From: Chloroflexi bacterium HGW-Chloroflexi-6
Lineage (GTDB): Bacteria > Chloroflexota > Anaerolineae > Anaerolineales > Villigracilaceae
Assembly (NCBI GenBank): GCA_002840685.1
Contig: PHBU01000001.1
Location: 451,676 to 515,675 of the forward strand
Reading direction: 5' to 3'
Length of the DNA stretch: 64,000 bases
The notes below the pieces were generated by a model. It ran no database searches. It was not told the DNA's origin and saw only the letters and a program-made list of their open reading frames with translations. The position numbers were made by a program, and so were the translations under genes. Below, in pieces: positions 7,297-15,057 of this stretch; the stretch's first letter is position 1, and every line of letters begins with the position of its first letter.

Positions 7297-8991
7297 TTCT
7301 TCATCCTTTAATCCGCTGACTTCTGCCAGCAGCCCCATCTCTGCCAGGGCTTCAAGGATTTTGGATTCAGTTCCCGGTTTGATCACCGCCGCAGTGGACC
7401 CCAGTGGCTCGGCCACAAATCGCCCCGCTTTTGAGTTTTTCAGTTCGGTCATCACCTCGGGCCTGGTTACCCTTAAAACCACCAGTTTCTCCAGGCGGGC
7501 TTCGGTGCCGTTAATCTCCCAGCGCTGCAGCGATTTCACAAACGCCGGCGGGATCGGCCCGGCGGCGTTTTTCGCCAGTAAGCTGAGCAGTTGGCCGGCT
7601 TTCAACCCCTGCCCCAGGGCGACTTTTAACGAGGCGGGGGTTACCCGGTAACGGTATTCCCCATCACTTTTACGTTCTTCCCACTCACAAAAACGCGCCA
7701 CCTGATAGCGCACCGTGCGCGGAGTCAGGCGCGGGACGCTGATCCGTCCGTTAGACGCAACAATAACTTTGCCATTCTCATCACTGATCGGGCTGGCATC
7801 CAAAAGCCGAAAAGCGCTGAGCGGGCCGCCTTCCTGGGCCGAGGCTACATCTGCCAGCCCCAACCAGTGCAGGATGTTGACCAGGTAACGCACCAGTTCA
7901 CCTTCGACATCATCCCAATGGGCAAAACCGCGCAAATAGATGCTGTCAGACTGGCGTTTGATGAACCAGGTGTCATATTCACCGCCCTGACGCTGAAAAT
8001 CAGGCGAGGCCGTCTTCAGGTCGCGGATGAAGGCTGACAGGCTCCACCACTGTTTTTTGGGGACAAGCGCCAACAGATCGAACAGGAAATTGCGGGTTGC
8101 CAGCGGCTGGTTGTGCCAGCCACCTTCGCAAACCAGGCCGGGGATCTGGCGCAATTCGTTAAAGTCCGGGCTGGCGCGCCAGGCGTTCGCAAGCAAAGAC
8201 AGAGCCTCGGCGCGGGGCGATTCAAAAAAGCGTTTGACCGCTTCGGGGTTCAAAGCCCAACCGGCTGCGATGGGGTCGTTTTCAGCGCTGGAGGGGCTGA
8301 TCGTGCGAGAGACCGCTAACAGGTCCAGCAAGAACGCGCGGTGCAAAGCCAGGGCCGGGATCTCCCTGCCCGTTCGAATGGCAGCCAGGAGTGTGGTGAT
8401 CTCATCCAATATCCCATCTGATGCGTTTTGCAAAACCGACTTTTCTGCCGGGGTGGCGGGGCGGCCGAGGGGCTTGTCGCTGAGTTGGGCAACCGGGGCC
8501 GGCGCAGGGCTTGCTTTGACCGGAGCTTTTTGGGAGGCTGGTGCTTCAGTCTTAAAGCCGACAAATTCAAGCGCTTCGAGCAAATCATCGGGAATAAAGG
8601 CAAATTCCTGGGGGCCTTTTTCAGTATCAAAAAAGGCGCGCGCCAGCAGGGCGCGATACCACAGGGTCTCAGTGGCAGAGATCGGGCGCAGGTGCGGTTT
8701 TTCGCGATCACGTTTGCCGGGGCCGACTTCACGCAGTTCGCCAAAGCGGCGGGTGAAGATTTCCCAGGGCAGGCGTCCATTCGCATCGGCCAGCACGCCG
8801 AGGGCGGATTGAGCTTCTTCGGGCAGGGTACTGATCACTTCTTCGAGAAGTTCGGCGTCACACAAGGTCAAGGCCAGTTCGAGCGCGGCTTTGGGCGGGT
8901 CCGCGGAATCAAGTTCAACTCCCCACAAAGAGGCAACAATGCGCAGATAGCCGAGATCGTCAACAGGCAGGGTCTTTTCAAGGGCAGGCAT
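7294..8991 (-). CDS. Uncharacterised 565-residue protein, possible helicase-associated fold
   Basis: Soluble protein with no signal peptide or membrane segment. The N-terminal 140 residues are helical, with a stretch (LGVLADANGRLPWEIFTRRFG) like a winged-helix or SAP-like repeat. This is followed by WYRALLARAF and a PQEFAFIPDDL motif, a low-complexity Ala/Pro linker around residues 160-200, and a mixed C-terminal half. I recall this arrangement from uncharacterised proteins annotated as XPB/Ssl2-like helicase N-terminal domain in Chloroflexota and actinobacteria, but no helicase motor motifs are present. Function is unknown. It is a single-gene unit. Confidence 0.75.
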   Translation of the reverse strand: MPALEKTLPVDDLGYLRIVASLWGVELDSADPPKAALELALTLCDAELLEEVISTLPEEAQSALGVLADANGRLPWEIFTRRFGELREVGPGKRDREKPHLRPISATETLWYRALLARAFFDTEKGPQEFAFIPDDLLEALEFVGFKTEAPASQKAPVKASPAPAPVAQLSDKPLGRPATPAEKSVLQNASDGILDEITTLLAAIRTGREIPALALHRAFLLDLLAVSRTISPSSAENDPIAAGWALNPEAVKRFFESPRAEALSLLANAWRASPDFNELRQIPGLVCEGGWHNQPLATRNFLFDLLALVPKKQWWSLSAFIRDLKTASPDFQRQGGEYDTWFIKRQSDSIYLRGFAHWDDVEGELVRYLVNILHWLGLADVASAQEGGPLSAFRLLDASPISDENGKVIVASNGRISVPRLTPRTVRYQVARFCEWEERKSDGEYRYRVTPASLKVALGQGLKAGQLLSLLAKNAAGPIPPAFVKSLQRWEINGTEARLEKLVVLRVTRPEVMTELKNSKAGRFVAEPLGSTAAVIKPGTESKILEALAEMGLLAEVSGLKDEE

Positions 8992-9208
8992 ATAGCAATT
9001 CTACTGCTCTTTGCATAAATACCTAAACTGAATCTGGCAAAAGCAAGTAAAAACCAAGCCTTTGGGGTAGATAATTCGCAGCACTGGCAAGCAGTTTCTT
9101 GTAAAAAAGGCAATGTTTTTCTGTTTTTGTACAATCCTACAAATGGGGGAGTGACCTTGCAAACTTGTCAGGTTATAGTGAAAAATAATTCAACCCAAGG
9201 AGACAGCT

Positions 9209-10165
9209 ATGAAACGAGTACTTCCTTTCCTAATCATTTTGGTTTTTGTGCTGAGCGCATGCGATATGCCAGGTTCCCAGGCAGAGCCCACAGCTATTAG
9301 TTTGCCAACCGCTGCGCCCACCGAAGAAATGGTGGCCGAAGCAACTGAGGCGGTTGCCGCTCCTGGCGAAGATAGCGCTGAACCCGGAGACGAGAAAACA
9401 GCATCAACCGACGGCATGATCCAGGTATTCATTCCATCAGGAAAATTCCGCATGGGCGGGCTTGACGAGAATGCCATCGATGACGAGAAACCAGGCCACT
9501 CTGTTGAAATCTCCGGGTTCTGGATGGACAAGGTTGAAGTAACCAACGCCATGTATATTCTTTGCGTGAATGCCGGGGCTTGTGAAATTCCTCGTGAAAT
9601 CAAATCCGCTTCGCGCGCGAAGTATTTTGGCAGTGAAGAGTTCAATGATTTTCCTGTGATCTATGTCACACACGAAGACGCGGTAAATTACTGTGCCTGG
9701 GCTGGGCGACGCTTGCCGACCGAAGCAGAGTGGGAGTATGCAGCCCGCGGCGGTGGTGTCGATTTCCGTACTTTCCCCTGGGGTGACGATCTGCCTAGCG
9801 AAGCTTTGGCAAACTTTGACTATAAACTGCGTGATACCCAGCGCGTAGGCTCCTTCCCGAATGGTGCCAGCCCCTTTGGCATTCTCGATATGGCCGGCAA
9901 CGTATGGGAATGGACTTCAGATTATTACAAAGAAAATTACTACGCAGAATCGCCTGAAATGAACCCGATGGGTCCGGACAACTTTGGTGTAAATGGCAAA
10001 CGGGTGGTTATTCGTGGCGGCTCGTGGGCAGACGGCTTCAAAGAGCTGCGTGTCTCGAATCGCGGTTTCCTACTTTCACCTGATCGGACTCTCGACAAGA
10101 CATCTGAACGCTACAAAGGCGAAGCCAATGAGTATGTCGGCTTCCGCTGCGCGCAGGGTCAGTAG
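9209..10165 (+). CDS. SUMF1/formylglycine-generating-enzyme-like lipoprotein
   Basis: Protein of 318 residues with a lipoprotein signal (VFVLSAC, acylated Cys18), a Pro/Thr/Glu-rich linker to about residue 70, and a SUMF1 domain. Domain marks are FRMGG near the start, RRLPTEAEWEYAARGG, NVWEWTSDYY, RGGSW and the terminal GFRCA. Most members of this family outside true FGE are not sulfatase activators but substrate-binding or structural C-type-lectin-like folds. The paired cysteines of the copper site of true FGE are not evident, so a sulfatase-activating role is not supported. AAGGAGA lies before the ATG. It is monocistronic with its own terminator. Confidence 0.88.
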   Translation: MKRVLPFLIILVFVLSACDMPGSQAEPTAISLPTAAPTEEMVAEATEAVAAPGEDSAEPGDEKTASTDGMIQVFIPSGKFRMGGLDENAIDDEKPGHSVEISGFWMDKVEVTNAMYILCVNAGACEIPREIKSASRAKYFGSEEFNDFPVIYVTHEDAVNYCAWAGRRLPTEAEWEYAARGGGVDFRTFPWGDDLPSEALANFDYKLRDTQRVGSFPNGASPFGILDMAGNVWEWTSDYYKENYYAESPEMNPMGPDNFGVNGKRVVIRGGSWADGFKELRVSNRGFLLSPDRTLDKTSERYKGEANEYVGFRCAQGQ

Positions 10166-10182
10166 ACTCTAAATATTTCATC

Positions 10183-10219
10183 ACAAACTCCCGGCAGCAA
10201 AATGCTGTCGGGAGTTTGT
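10183..10219 (+). terminator. Intrinsic terminator after the SUMF1-like gene
   Basis: A 17-bp arm at 10183-10199 (containing CTCCCGGCAGCA) pairs with 10203-10219 (containing TGCTGTCGGGAG) across a 3-nt loop, with a TTTTATTTTT tail. It begins 18 bp after the stop. Confidence 0.92.
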
Positions 10220-10331
10220 TTTATTTTTAAAACAGGCTGCACAGGTTACTTATTTTTCACCATCCAACCCTTTGACTCGCTTCGCTTCCTGTGGTAATAT
10301 CGCGGCACAATTCAATAGCCCTTAATACGGC

Positions 10332-10439
10332 ACTCTTATCCAGAGAGGCGGAGGGACCGGCCCGACGAAGCCTCGACAACCGGCTGGCGAAAGCCAGACA
10401 CGGTGCCAATTCCGGCAGAGAACATCTGGGAGATGAGAG
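10332..10439 (+). promoter_or_regulatory. SAM-I (S-box) riboswitch aptamer upstream of metK
   Basis: The conserved S-box blocks occur in order: CTTATCCAGAGAGGCGGAGG, GACCGGCCCGACGAAGCC, CGACAACC, and GGTGCCAATTCC followed by GGCAG. P1 closes between CTCTTATC (about 10333-10340) and GATGAGAG (about 10432-10439). The class senses S-adenosylmethionine. A terminator hairpin lies 18 nt downstream, consistent with shut-off of metK transcription at high SAM. Confidence 0.95.
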
Positions 10440-10456
10440 GGCGTCCGCGTTTTCGC

Positions 10457-10494
10457 AATTGCCCTTTCAGTTTGACCGAAAAGGGCAATTTTCT
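10457..10494 (+). terminator. Riboswitch-controlled terminator of metK
   Basis: AATTGCCCTTT (10457-10467) pairs with AAAGGGCAATT (10480-10490), followed by TTCTTT. It is the expression platform of the SAM-I element and lies just before the metK ribosome-binding site AAGGAGA. Confidence 0.88.
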
Positions 10495-10516
10495 TTAACA
10501 AGGAGACAAAAACGCA

Positions 10517-11728
10517 ATGAGCAACACTTTTATGAATTCCCCCAAGTTACTCTTCACATCTGAAAGCGTGACCGAAGGTCACCCTGACAAAATCTGTGAC
10601 CAAATTTCAGATGCAGTACTCGATGCCTGCCTTGAGCAGGATCCCTACTCGCGTGTGGCCTGCGAAACCGCGGCAAAAACCGGGTTTATCGCTGTGCTGG
10701 GCGAGATCACCACGAATGCCTTTGTCAATTTTGACGATCTGGTGCGTAAAGTTATCAACGAAATTGGTTATGACAGCAGCGACAAAGGTTTCGACGGCAG
10801 TACCTGCGCGGTGCTGGCTGCGATTGCCAGCCAGAGCCCTGACATCGCCCTCGGTGTTGACCACGCCATGGAAGACAAAGCCGGTGAAATGACCGACGCC
10901 AAGATCGAGCACGTTGGCGCAGGTGACCAGGGTATGATGTTTGGCTTTGCATGCAACGAAACCGCCACCCTGATGCCGATGCCCATCTACCTGGCACACA
11001 AACTAACCCGCCGCCTGAGTGAAGTGCGCAAAAACGGAACCCTGCCCTGGCTGCGCCCCGATGGCAAAAGCCAGGTCACGATTGAATACGCTTTCGGCAA
11101 GCCCAAGCGTGTTGATACGGTGCTGATCTCGACCCAGCATGCCGCTGAAGTGTCGCAGGAAGAAATTCGCGCCAGCATTATCAAACACGTTATCGATCCG
11201 GTCATCCCCGCCGAACTGCGCGATGGCGATATCAAAATCTACGTCAACCCCACCGGCCGCTTTGTAATTGGCGGCCCAATGGGCGATGCCGGCCTGACCG
11301 GGCGCAAGATCATCGTCGACACCTACGGTGGCATGGGCCGTCATGGCGGCGGCGCTTTCTCGGGCAAAGACCCCACAAAGGTCGATCGCTCTGCCGCTTA
11401 CGCCGCACGCTGGGCTGCCAAAAATGTGGTCGCCGCCGGGCTGGCCGACCGCTGCGAGATCCAGGTGGCTTACGCCATCGGCGTTGCCCACCCGCTTTCA
11501 GTCAACGTGGAAACCTTCGGCACCGGCAAGATCTCAGACGAGAAAATTTCTGAGATCATCACCCAGGTTTTCGATCTGCGCCCCGGCGCCATCATCCGCG
11601 ACCTGAATCTGCGCCGCCCGATCTACCGCCAGACCGCCGCTTACGGCCACTTTGGCCGCGACGACATCCAACTGCCATGGGAAGAGACCAACAAGGTCGA
11701 AGCCATGCGCAAAGCCGCTGGTCTGTAA
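10517..11728 (+). CDS. metK: S-adenosylmethionine synthase
   Basis: Cytosolic enzyme of 403 residues that makes SAM from methionine and ATP. Family marks are seen: [24 protein letters not shown] at the start (ATP-site histidine), [10 protein letters not shown], the [21 protein letters not shown] loop and [19 protein letters not shown]. Length is a little over the usual 385-400. The ATG has AAGGAGA 11 nt upstream. It is controlled by the SAM-I riboswitch and attenuator just ahead, and is followed by a terminator, so it is a single-gene unit. Confidence 0.98.
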   Translation: MSNTFMNSPKLLFTSESVTEGHPDKICDQISDAVLDACLEQDPYSRVACETAAKTGFIAVLGEITTNAFVNFDDLVRKVINEIGYDSSDKGFDGSTCAVLAAIASQSPDIALGVDHAMEDKAGEMTDAKIEHVGAGDQGMMFGFACNETATLMPMPIYLAHKLTRRLSEVRKNGTLPWLRPDGKSQVTIEYAFGKPKRVDTVLISTQHAAEVSQEEIRASIIKHVIDPVIPAELRDGDIKIYVNPTGRFVIGGPMGDAGLTGRKIIVDTYGGMGRHGGGAFSGKDPTKVDRSAAYAARWAAKNVVAAGLADRCEIQVAYAIGVAHPLSVNVETFGTGKISDEKISEIITQVFDLRPGAIIRDLNLRRPIYRQTAAYGHFGRDDIQLPWEETNKVEAMRKAAGL

Positions 11729-11742
11729 AAAAAACAAATTAC

Positions 11743-11776
11743 AAAAATCCCTGTTCATCAATGGACAGGGATTTTT
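11743..11776 (+). terminator. Intrinsic terminator after metK
   Basis: AAAAATCCCTGT (11743-11754) pairs with ACAGGGATTTTT (11765-11776), followed by CTTTTCT. Confidence 0.9.
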
Positions 11777-11809
11777 CTTTTCTGGTACACTTTTGAGCGG
11801 AGCGCAGCC

Positions 11810-12880
11810 ATGAACAAAAAAATCCTGTTTCTCTTGGTCATCCTTTGCCTGCTGGTTTTTGGCTATCCCCTGCCAGCCCACGCCCAAACCCCCGAGCCGC
11901 CCATCGTGCGCGCGGTCATGTTCTGGATGGAAGGTTGCGAACACTGCGAACAGACCCTCAGCCAGACCCTGCCGCCCATCCGCGAAAAATACGGCCCCCA
12001 GTTCGATCTGCAACTCGTCCAAATCTACACACTCGAAGATATCGATGCCCTGTACGCGCTCGGCGCCAGCTACGGCATCGAGAAAGAGCAGGTTGGGGTG
12101 CCCTTCCTGGTGATCGGCGACCGGCCTCTGGTGGGCTCTGACCAGGTTCGCGATGAGTTACCGGGATTGATCGAGACTCACCTGGCCGCTGGCGGCGTCA
12201 GTTTGCCCGAGCGGCCAGAACTCCTGCTTTTTCTGGCGGCTGCCCCACAAGCGGACTCCCCGACGCCTGCTCCCGCAGCAATGGACTCTCCCAACGCCCC
12301 GGCCGAAACCCGCGACAACGGCTTCACGCTCGCAATCCTCGTCCTGGCAGGGATGGTACTTTCCCTGCTCTTTGGCGCTGTGCAGTTGCTGGTGGTCATG
12401 TTTACGGGCAAGCCGGTCTCCCCCACCCCGGCCTGGGTGACAACCTGGGCGATCCCGATCCTGTCTGTTGTCGGTTTGCTGGTGGCCGGCTATCTCTCCT
12501 ACATCGAAGTGACCCTTGTGCAGGCCTTTTGCGGCCCGGTTGGCGATTGCAACGCCGTCCAGGCCAGTTCTTATGCCCGCCTGTTCGGAATCCTGCCGGT
12601 GGGCGTTTTAGGCGGTCTTGGCTATCTTGCCATTCTCCTGGCCTGGTGGGCAAACCGCCAGAAATGGGGGATTATCTCATCCTATGCTCCACTGGCCCTG
12701 TTTGGCATGGCTTTTTTTGGCACCCTCTTTTCAACTTACCTGACCTACCTTGAACCATTTGTGATCAAAGCGGTCTGCATCTGGTGCATTACATCAGCCA
12801 TCCTGATCACATTGATCATGCTGGCCTCGCTCCAGCCTGCCTTGCAAACCTTGTCCACCCAAACCGAGGACATTGACTGA
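11810..12880 (+). CDS. Thioredoxin-like/VKOR fusion protein
   Basis: Protein of 356 residues with a Sec signal peptide (cleavage probably after PAHA) and an extracytoplasmic thioredoxin-like domain with CEHC (Cys43, Cys46). A Pro-rich linker follows, then membrane helices of a vitamin K epoxide reductase domain. VKOR marks are the loop cysteines Cys241 and Cys247 (CGPVGDC), the following serine region (SSYARLFGILPVG), and the CIWC active site (Cys323, Cys326). Such proteins reoxidise a thiol oxidase and pass electrons to quinone, driving disulfide formation. Characterised bacterial fusions usually carry the thioredoxin domain after VKOR; here it is first. Confidence 0.9.
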   Translation: MNKKILFLLVILCLLVFGYPLPAHAQTPEPPIVRAVMFWMEGCEHCEQTLSQTLPPIREKYGPQFDLQLVQIYTLEDIDALYALGASYGIEKEQVGVPFLVIGDRPLVGSDQVRDELPGLIETHLAAGGVSLPERPELLLFLAAAPQADSPTPAPAAMDSPNAPAETRDNGFTLAILVLAGMVLSLLFGAVQLLVVMFTGKPVSPTPAWVTTWAIPILSVVGLLVAGYLSYIEVTLVQAFCGPVGDCNAVQASSYARLFGILPVGVLGGLGYLAILLAWWANRQKWGIISSYAPLALFGMAFFGTLFSTYLTYLEPFVIKAVCIWCITSAILITLIMLASLQPALQTLSTQTEDID

Positions 12881-12899
12881 GGGCAGGCATAAAGAAAGT

Positions 12900-12928
12900 T
12901 TGCAAATAGCAGCGCATTTTCGTATAAT
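12900..12928 (+). promoter_or_regulatory. Strong promoter of the CHAT/nSTAND operon
   Basis: TTGCAA (12900-12905) and TATAAT (12923-12928) are separated by 17 bp, a near-consensus housekeeping promoter. The predicted transcript starts near 12935, giving a leader of about 50 nt to the ATG at 12984. The operon is therefore expressed independently of its neighbours. Confidence 0.8.
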
Positions 12929-12983
12929 TGCCTTACCAATCGGGTAACACATATCCGAATTTTGCAAGATGGGAAATTGAAAT

Positions 12984-15044
12984 ATGGGCACAACCGCCGA
13001 TATTGAACTGACCATCCATCGCCATGACCTGCAAGGCTACGCGGTGGATTTTCGTTATTCGGACAGCGATCCGCAAAGTCAATCTGAAGTGCGGCTGGGG
13101 GCCGGTCAAGCCGCCTATGCGGTCTTCGATTTTTCGGCACTGGATGAACTGCTCGCTTCAGGAGATATGAAAGCCTACGGCCAATCATTAACCAGGGGGC
13201 TTTTTGAAAGCGAAGCCTTGCGAACAGCCATGGCCCAGGCACGGACAGCCGTGGAGCAAATCCGGGGAAGTCTGCGCTTGCGTTTGAACATTCATCCCGG
13301 CGCGGGGGAGCTCAATATTTTGCGTTGGGAAACCCTGCTTGACCCTCAAAGCGAAATTTGCTTTTCAACAGATCAGAATATCCTTTTTTCTCGCTACCTG
13401 GCCAGCATGGATTGGCGTCCGGTGCGTTTGCGCGCCAAAGGCGAGTTAAAAGCCCTGGCAATGGTAGCCGCGCCCAACGGCTTGGAAGCGTACAAACTCG
13501 CCAGCGTCGATAAAGCCGCAGAAGCAGCCACGATCGCCGCCGGGCTGGGAGAGATCCCGCTCGAAATCCTGCCGAAGGCAACCTTAAATAACCTGGTTTC
13601 AGCCCTGCAAACCACTGAGTTCGACATCCTGTACATTGTTGCGCACGGCACTTTCGTCAACGGCGAGTCCTTTTTGTGGCTCGAGAATGAAGAGGGCGGC
13701 GTGGCGCGCGTGGCAGGCAGCGAACTCGTAACGCGGTTGCGCGAGTTGGAGAATCGCCCACGCCTGGCCGTGCTGGCCTCGTGCCAGAGCGCCGGGCGTG
13801 GCAAAGGCGACGTGCTGACTGCGCTTGGTCCACGGCTGGCGGCAGCGGGCATCCCGGCGGTTCTGGCCATGCAAGACAACCTTTCTATGGAAACCAACGC
13901 CAAACTGATGCCGGTTTTCTTCTCAGAGTTGCAAAAAGATGGTCAGATCGACCGCGCCCTGTCGGCGGCGCGCGGACAGGTGCGGGAACGGCCCGATTGG
14001 TGGGTCCCGGCCCTGTTCATGCGCTTAAAAAGCGGACGGTTGTGGTACAACCCCGGCTTTGGCGGGCCGCGCGGCGAGTTCGAAAAGTGGCCATCCCTCC
14101 TGCGCGGAATCCAATCAGGCCGCTGCACGCCCATCCTTGGCCCCGGCCTGAACGACCCGCTGATGGGTTCGATGCGCGATCTGGCTCAGGCCTGGGCCGA
14201 TGAGTTGCAATATCCGCTCGCAGCGCATGAACGCGAATCATTGCCTCAGGTGGCCCAATACCGCACCGTTGACCAATCCCGTTTTACGGCAGAGGATGAG
14301 TGGCTGGCCCATTTACGCGCAGCGATCCAGAAACGCGCCAGCCTGCCAGACGAATTGAACGTCCCCAACGTTCCGCTGGGAAAACTGCTTGAAGCTGCGC
14401 GCCAACAGATCCTCGAGAAAGATGAATTCGAGACCTATAAAATTTTGGCGCAGATTCCTGCAAAGGTTTTCATTACCGCCAACACCGATGAATTGCTCGA
14501 AGTAGCGTTGCGGGAAGCCGGCAAAGAACCGAGCACCATGGTTTGCCCCTGGCATGAATTCAGCGAAAAAACCGATCCGTCGATGTATAGTCAGGATGAC
14601 GATTTCGAGCCAACCGCCGAACGCCCCCTGGTTTATCACCTGTTCGGGTTGTTGAGCCAGCCAGAGTCGCTGGTGCTGACGGAAGACGATACATTCGGCT
14701 TTCTGATTGGGATCACCCGGCACATGAAGAATATCCCCAGCCAGGTTGGGCGCGCTCTGGCAGATTCCGCGCTTCTCTTTCTGGGGTTCCAGGCAGAAGA
14801 GTGGAATTTCAGGGTGGTCATGCAGTCGCTTTTGGCCAAAGAGGGCAACAACCTGTTACGGCGTCACGCCCACATCGCGGCCCAGATTGAGCCAGACGAA
14901 GCGCGCCTGATCGACCCCGGACGCGCCCGCCGCTATTTGGAAACCTATTTTGGGCATAGTTCAGACATCGAGATCAGCATTTTCTGGGGAACTGCGCGAG
15001 AGTTCATGAAAGAGCTCGCCGCGCGTCTTTCCCCGCAAAGATGA
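12984..15044 (+). CDS. CHAT-domain protease fused to a SIR2-like domain
   Basis: Protein of 686 residues. Residues about 1-120 form a beta-rich N-terminal region typical of bacterial CHAT proteins. Residues about 150-360 form the caspase-like CHAT domain with catalytic His221 (in YIVAHG) and Cys267 (in LASCQSA). From about residue 375 a second domain begins with GRCTPILGPGLND and later has FITANTDELLE, YHLFG and SALLFLGFQ, the layout of SIR2-like (SIR2_2) modules that bind or hydrolyse NAD-type nucleotides. It stands first in an operon with an nSTAND NTPase 13 bp downstream. CHAT and SIR2 domains are both common effectors in bacterial conflict systems. Activity of either domain is inferred, and no signal peptide is seen. 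Confidence 0.87.
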   Translation: MGTTADIELTIHRHDLQGYAVDFRYSDSDPQSQSEVRLGAGQAAYAVFDFSALDELLASGDMKAYGQSLTRGLFESEALRTAMAQARTAVEQIRGSLRLRLNIHPGAGELNILRWETLLDPQSEICFSTDQNILFSRYLASMDWRPVRLRAKGELKALAMVAAPNGLEAYKLASVDKAAEAATIAAGLGEIPLEILPKATLNNLVSALQTTEFDILYIVAHGTFVNGESFLWLENEEGGVARVAGSELVTRLRELENRPRLAVLASCQSAGRGKGDVLTALGPRLAAAGIPAVLAMQDNLSMETNAKLMPVFFSELQKDGQIDRALSAARGQVRERPDWWVPALFMRLKSGRLWYNPGFGGPRGEFEKWPSLLRGIQSGRCTPILGPGLNDPLMGSMRDLAQAWADELQYPLAAHERESLPQVAQYRTVDQSRFTAEDEWLAHLRAAIQKRASLPDELNVPNVPLGKLLEAARQQILEKDEFETYKILAQIPAKVFITANTDELLEVALREAGKEPSTMVCPWHEFSEKTDPSMYSQDDDFEPTAERPLVYHLFGLLSQPESLVLTEDDTFGFLIGITRHMKNIPSQVGRALADSALLFLGFQAEEWNFRVVMQSLLAKEGNNLLRRHAHIAAQIEPDEARLIDPGRARRYLETYFGHSSDIEISIFWGTAREFMKELAARLSPQR

Positions 15045-15057
15045 CAGGGCAGGAAAA

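Noticed and set aside
9209..10165. True formylglycine-generating enzyme
   Set aside because: No sulfatase nearby and the cysteine pair of the copper site is not evident; SUMF1-like lipoprotein is the safer name.
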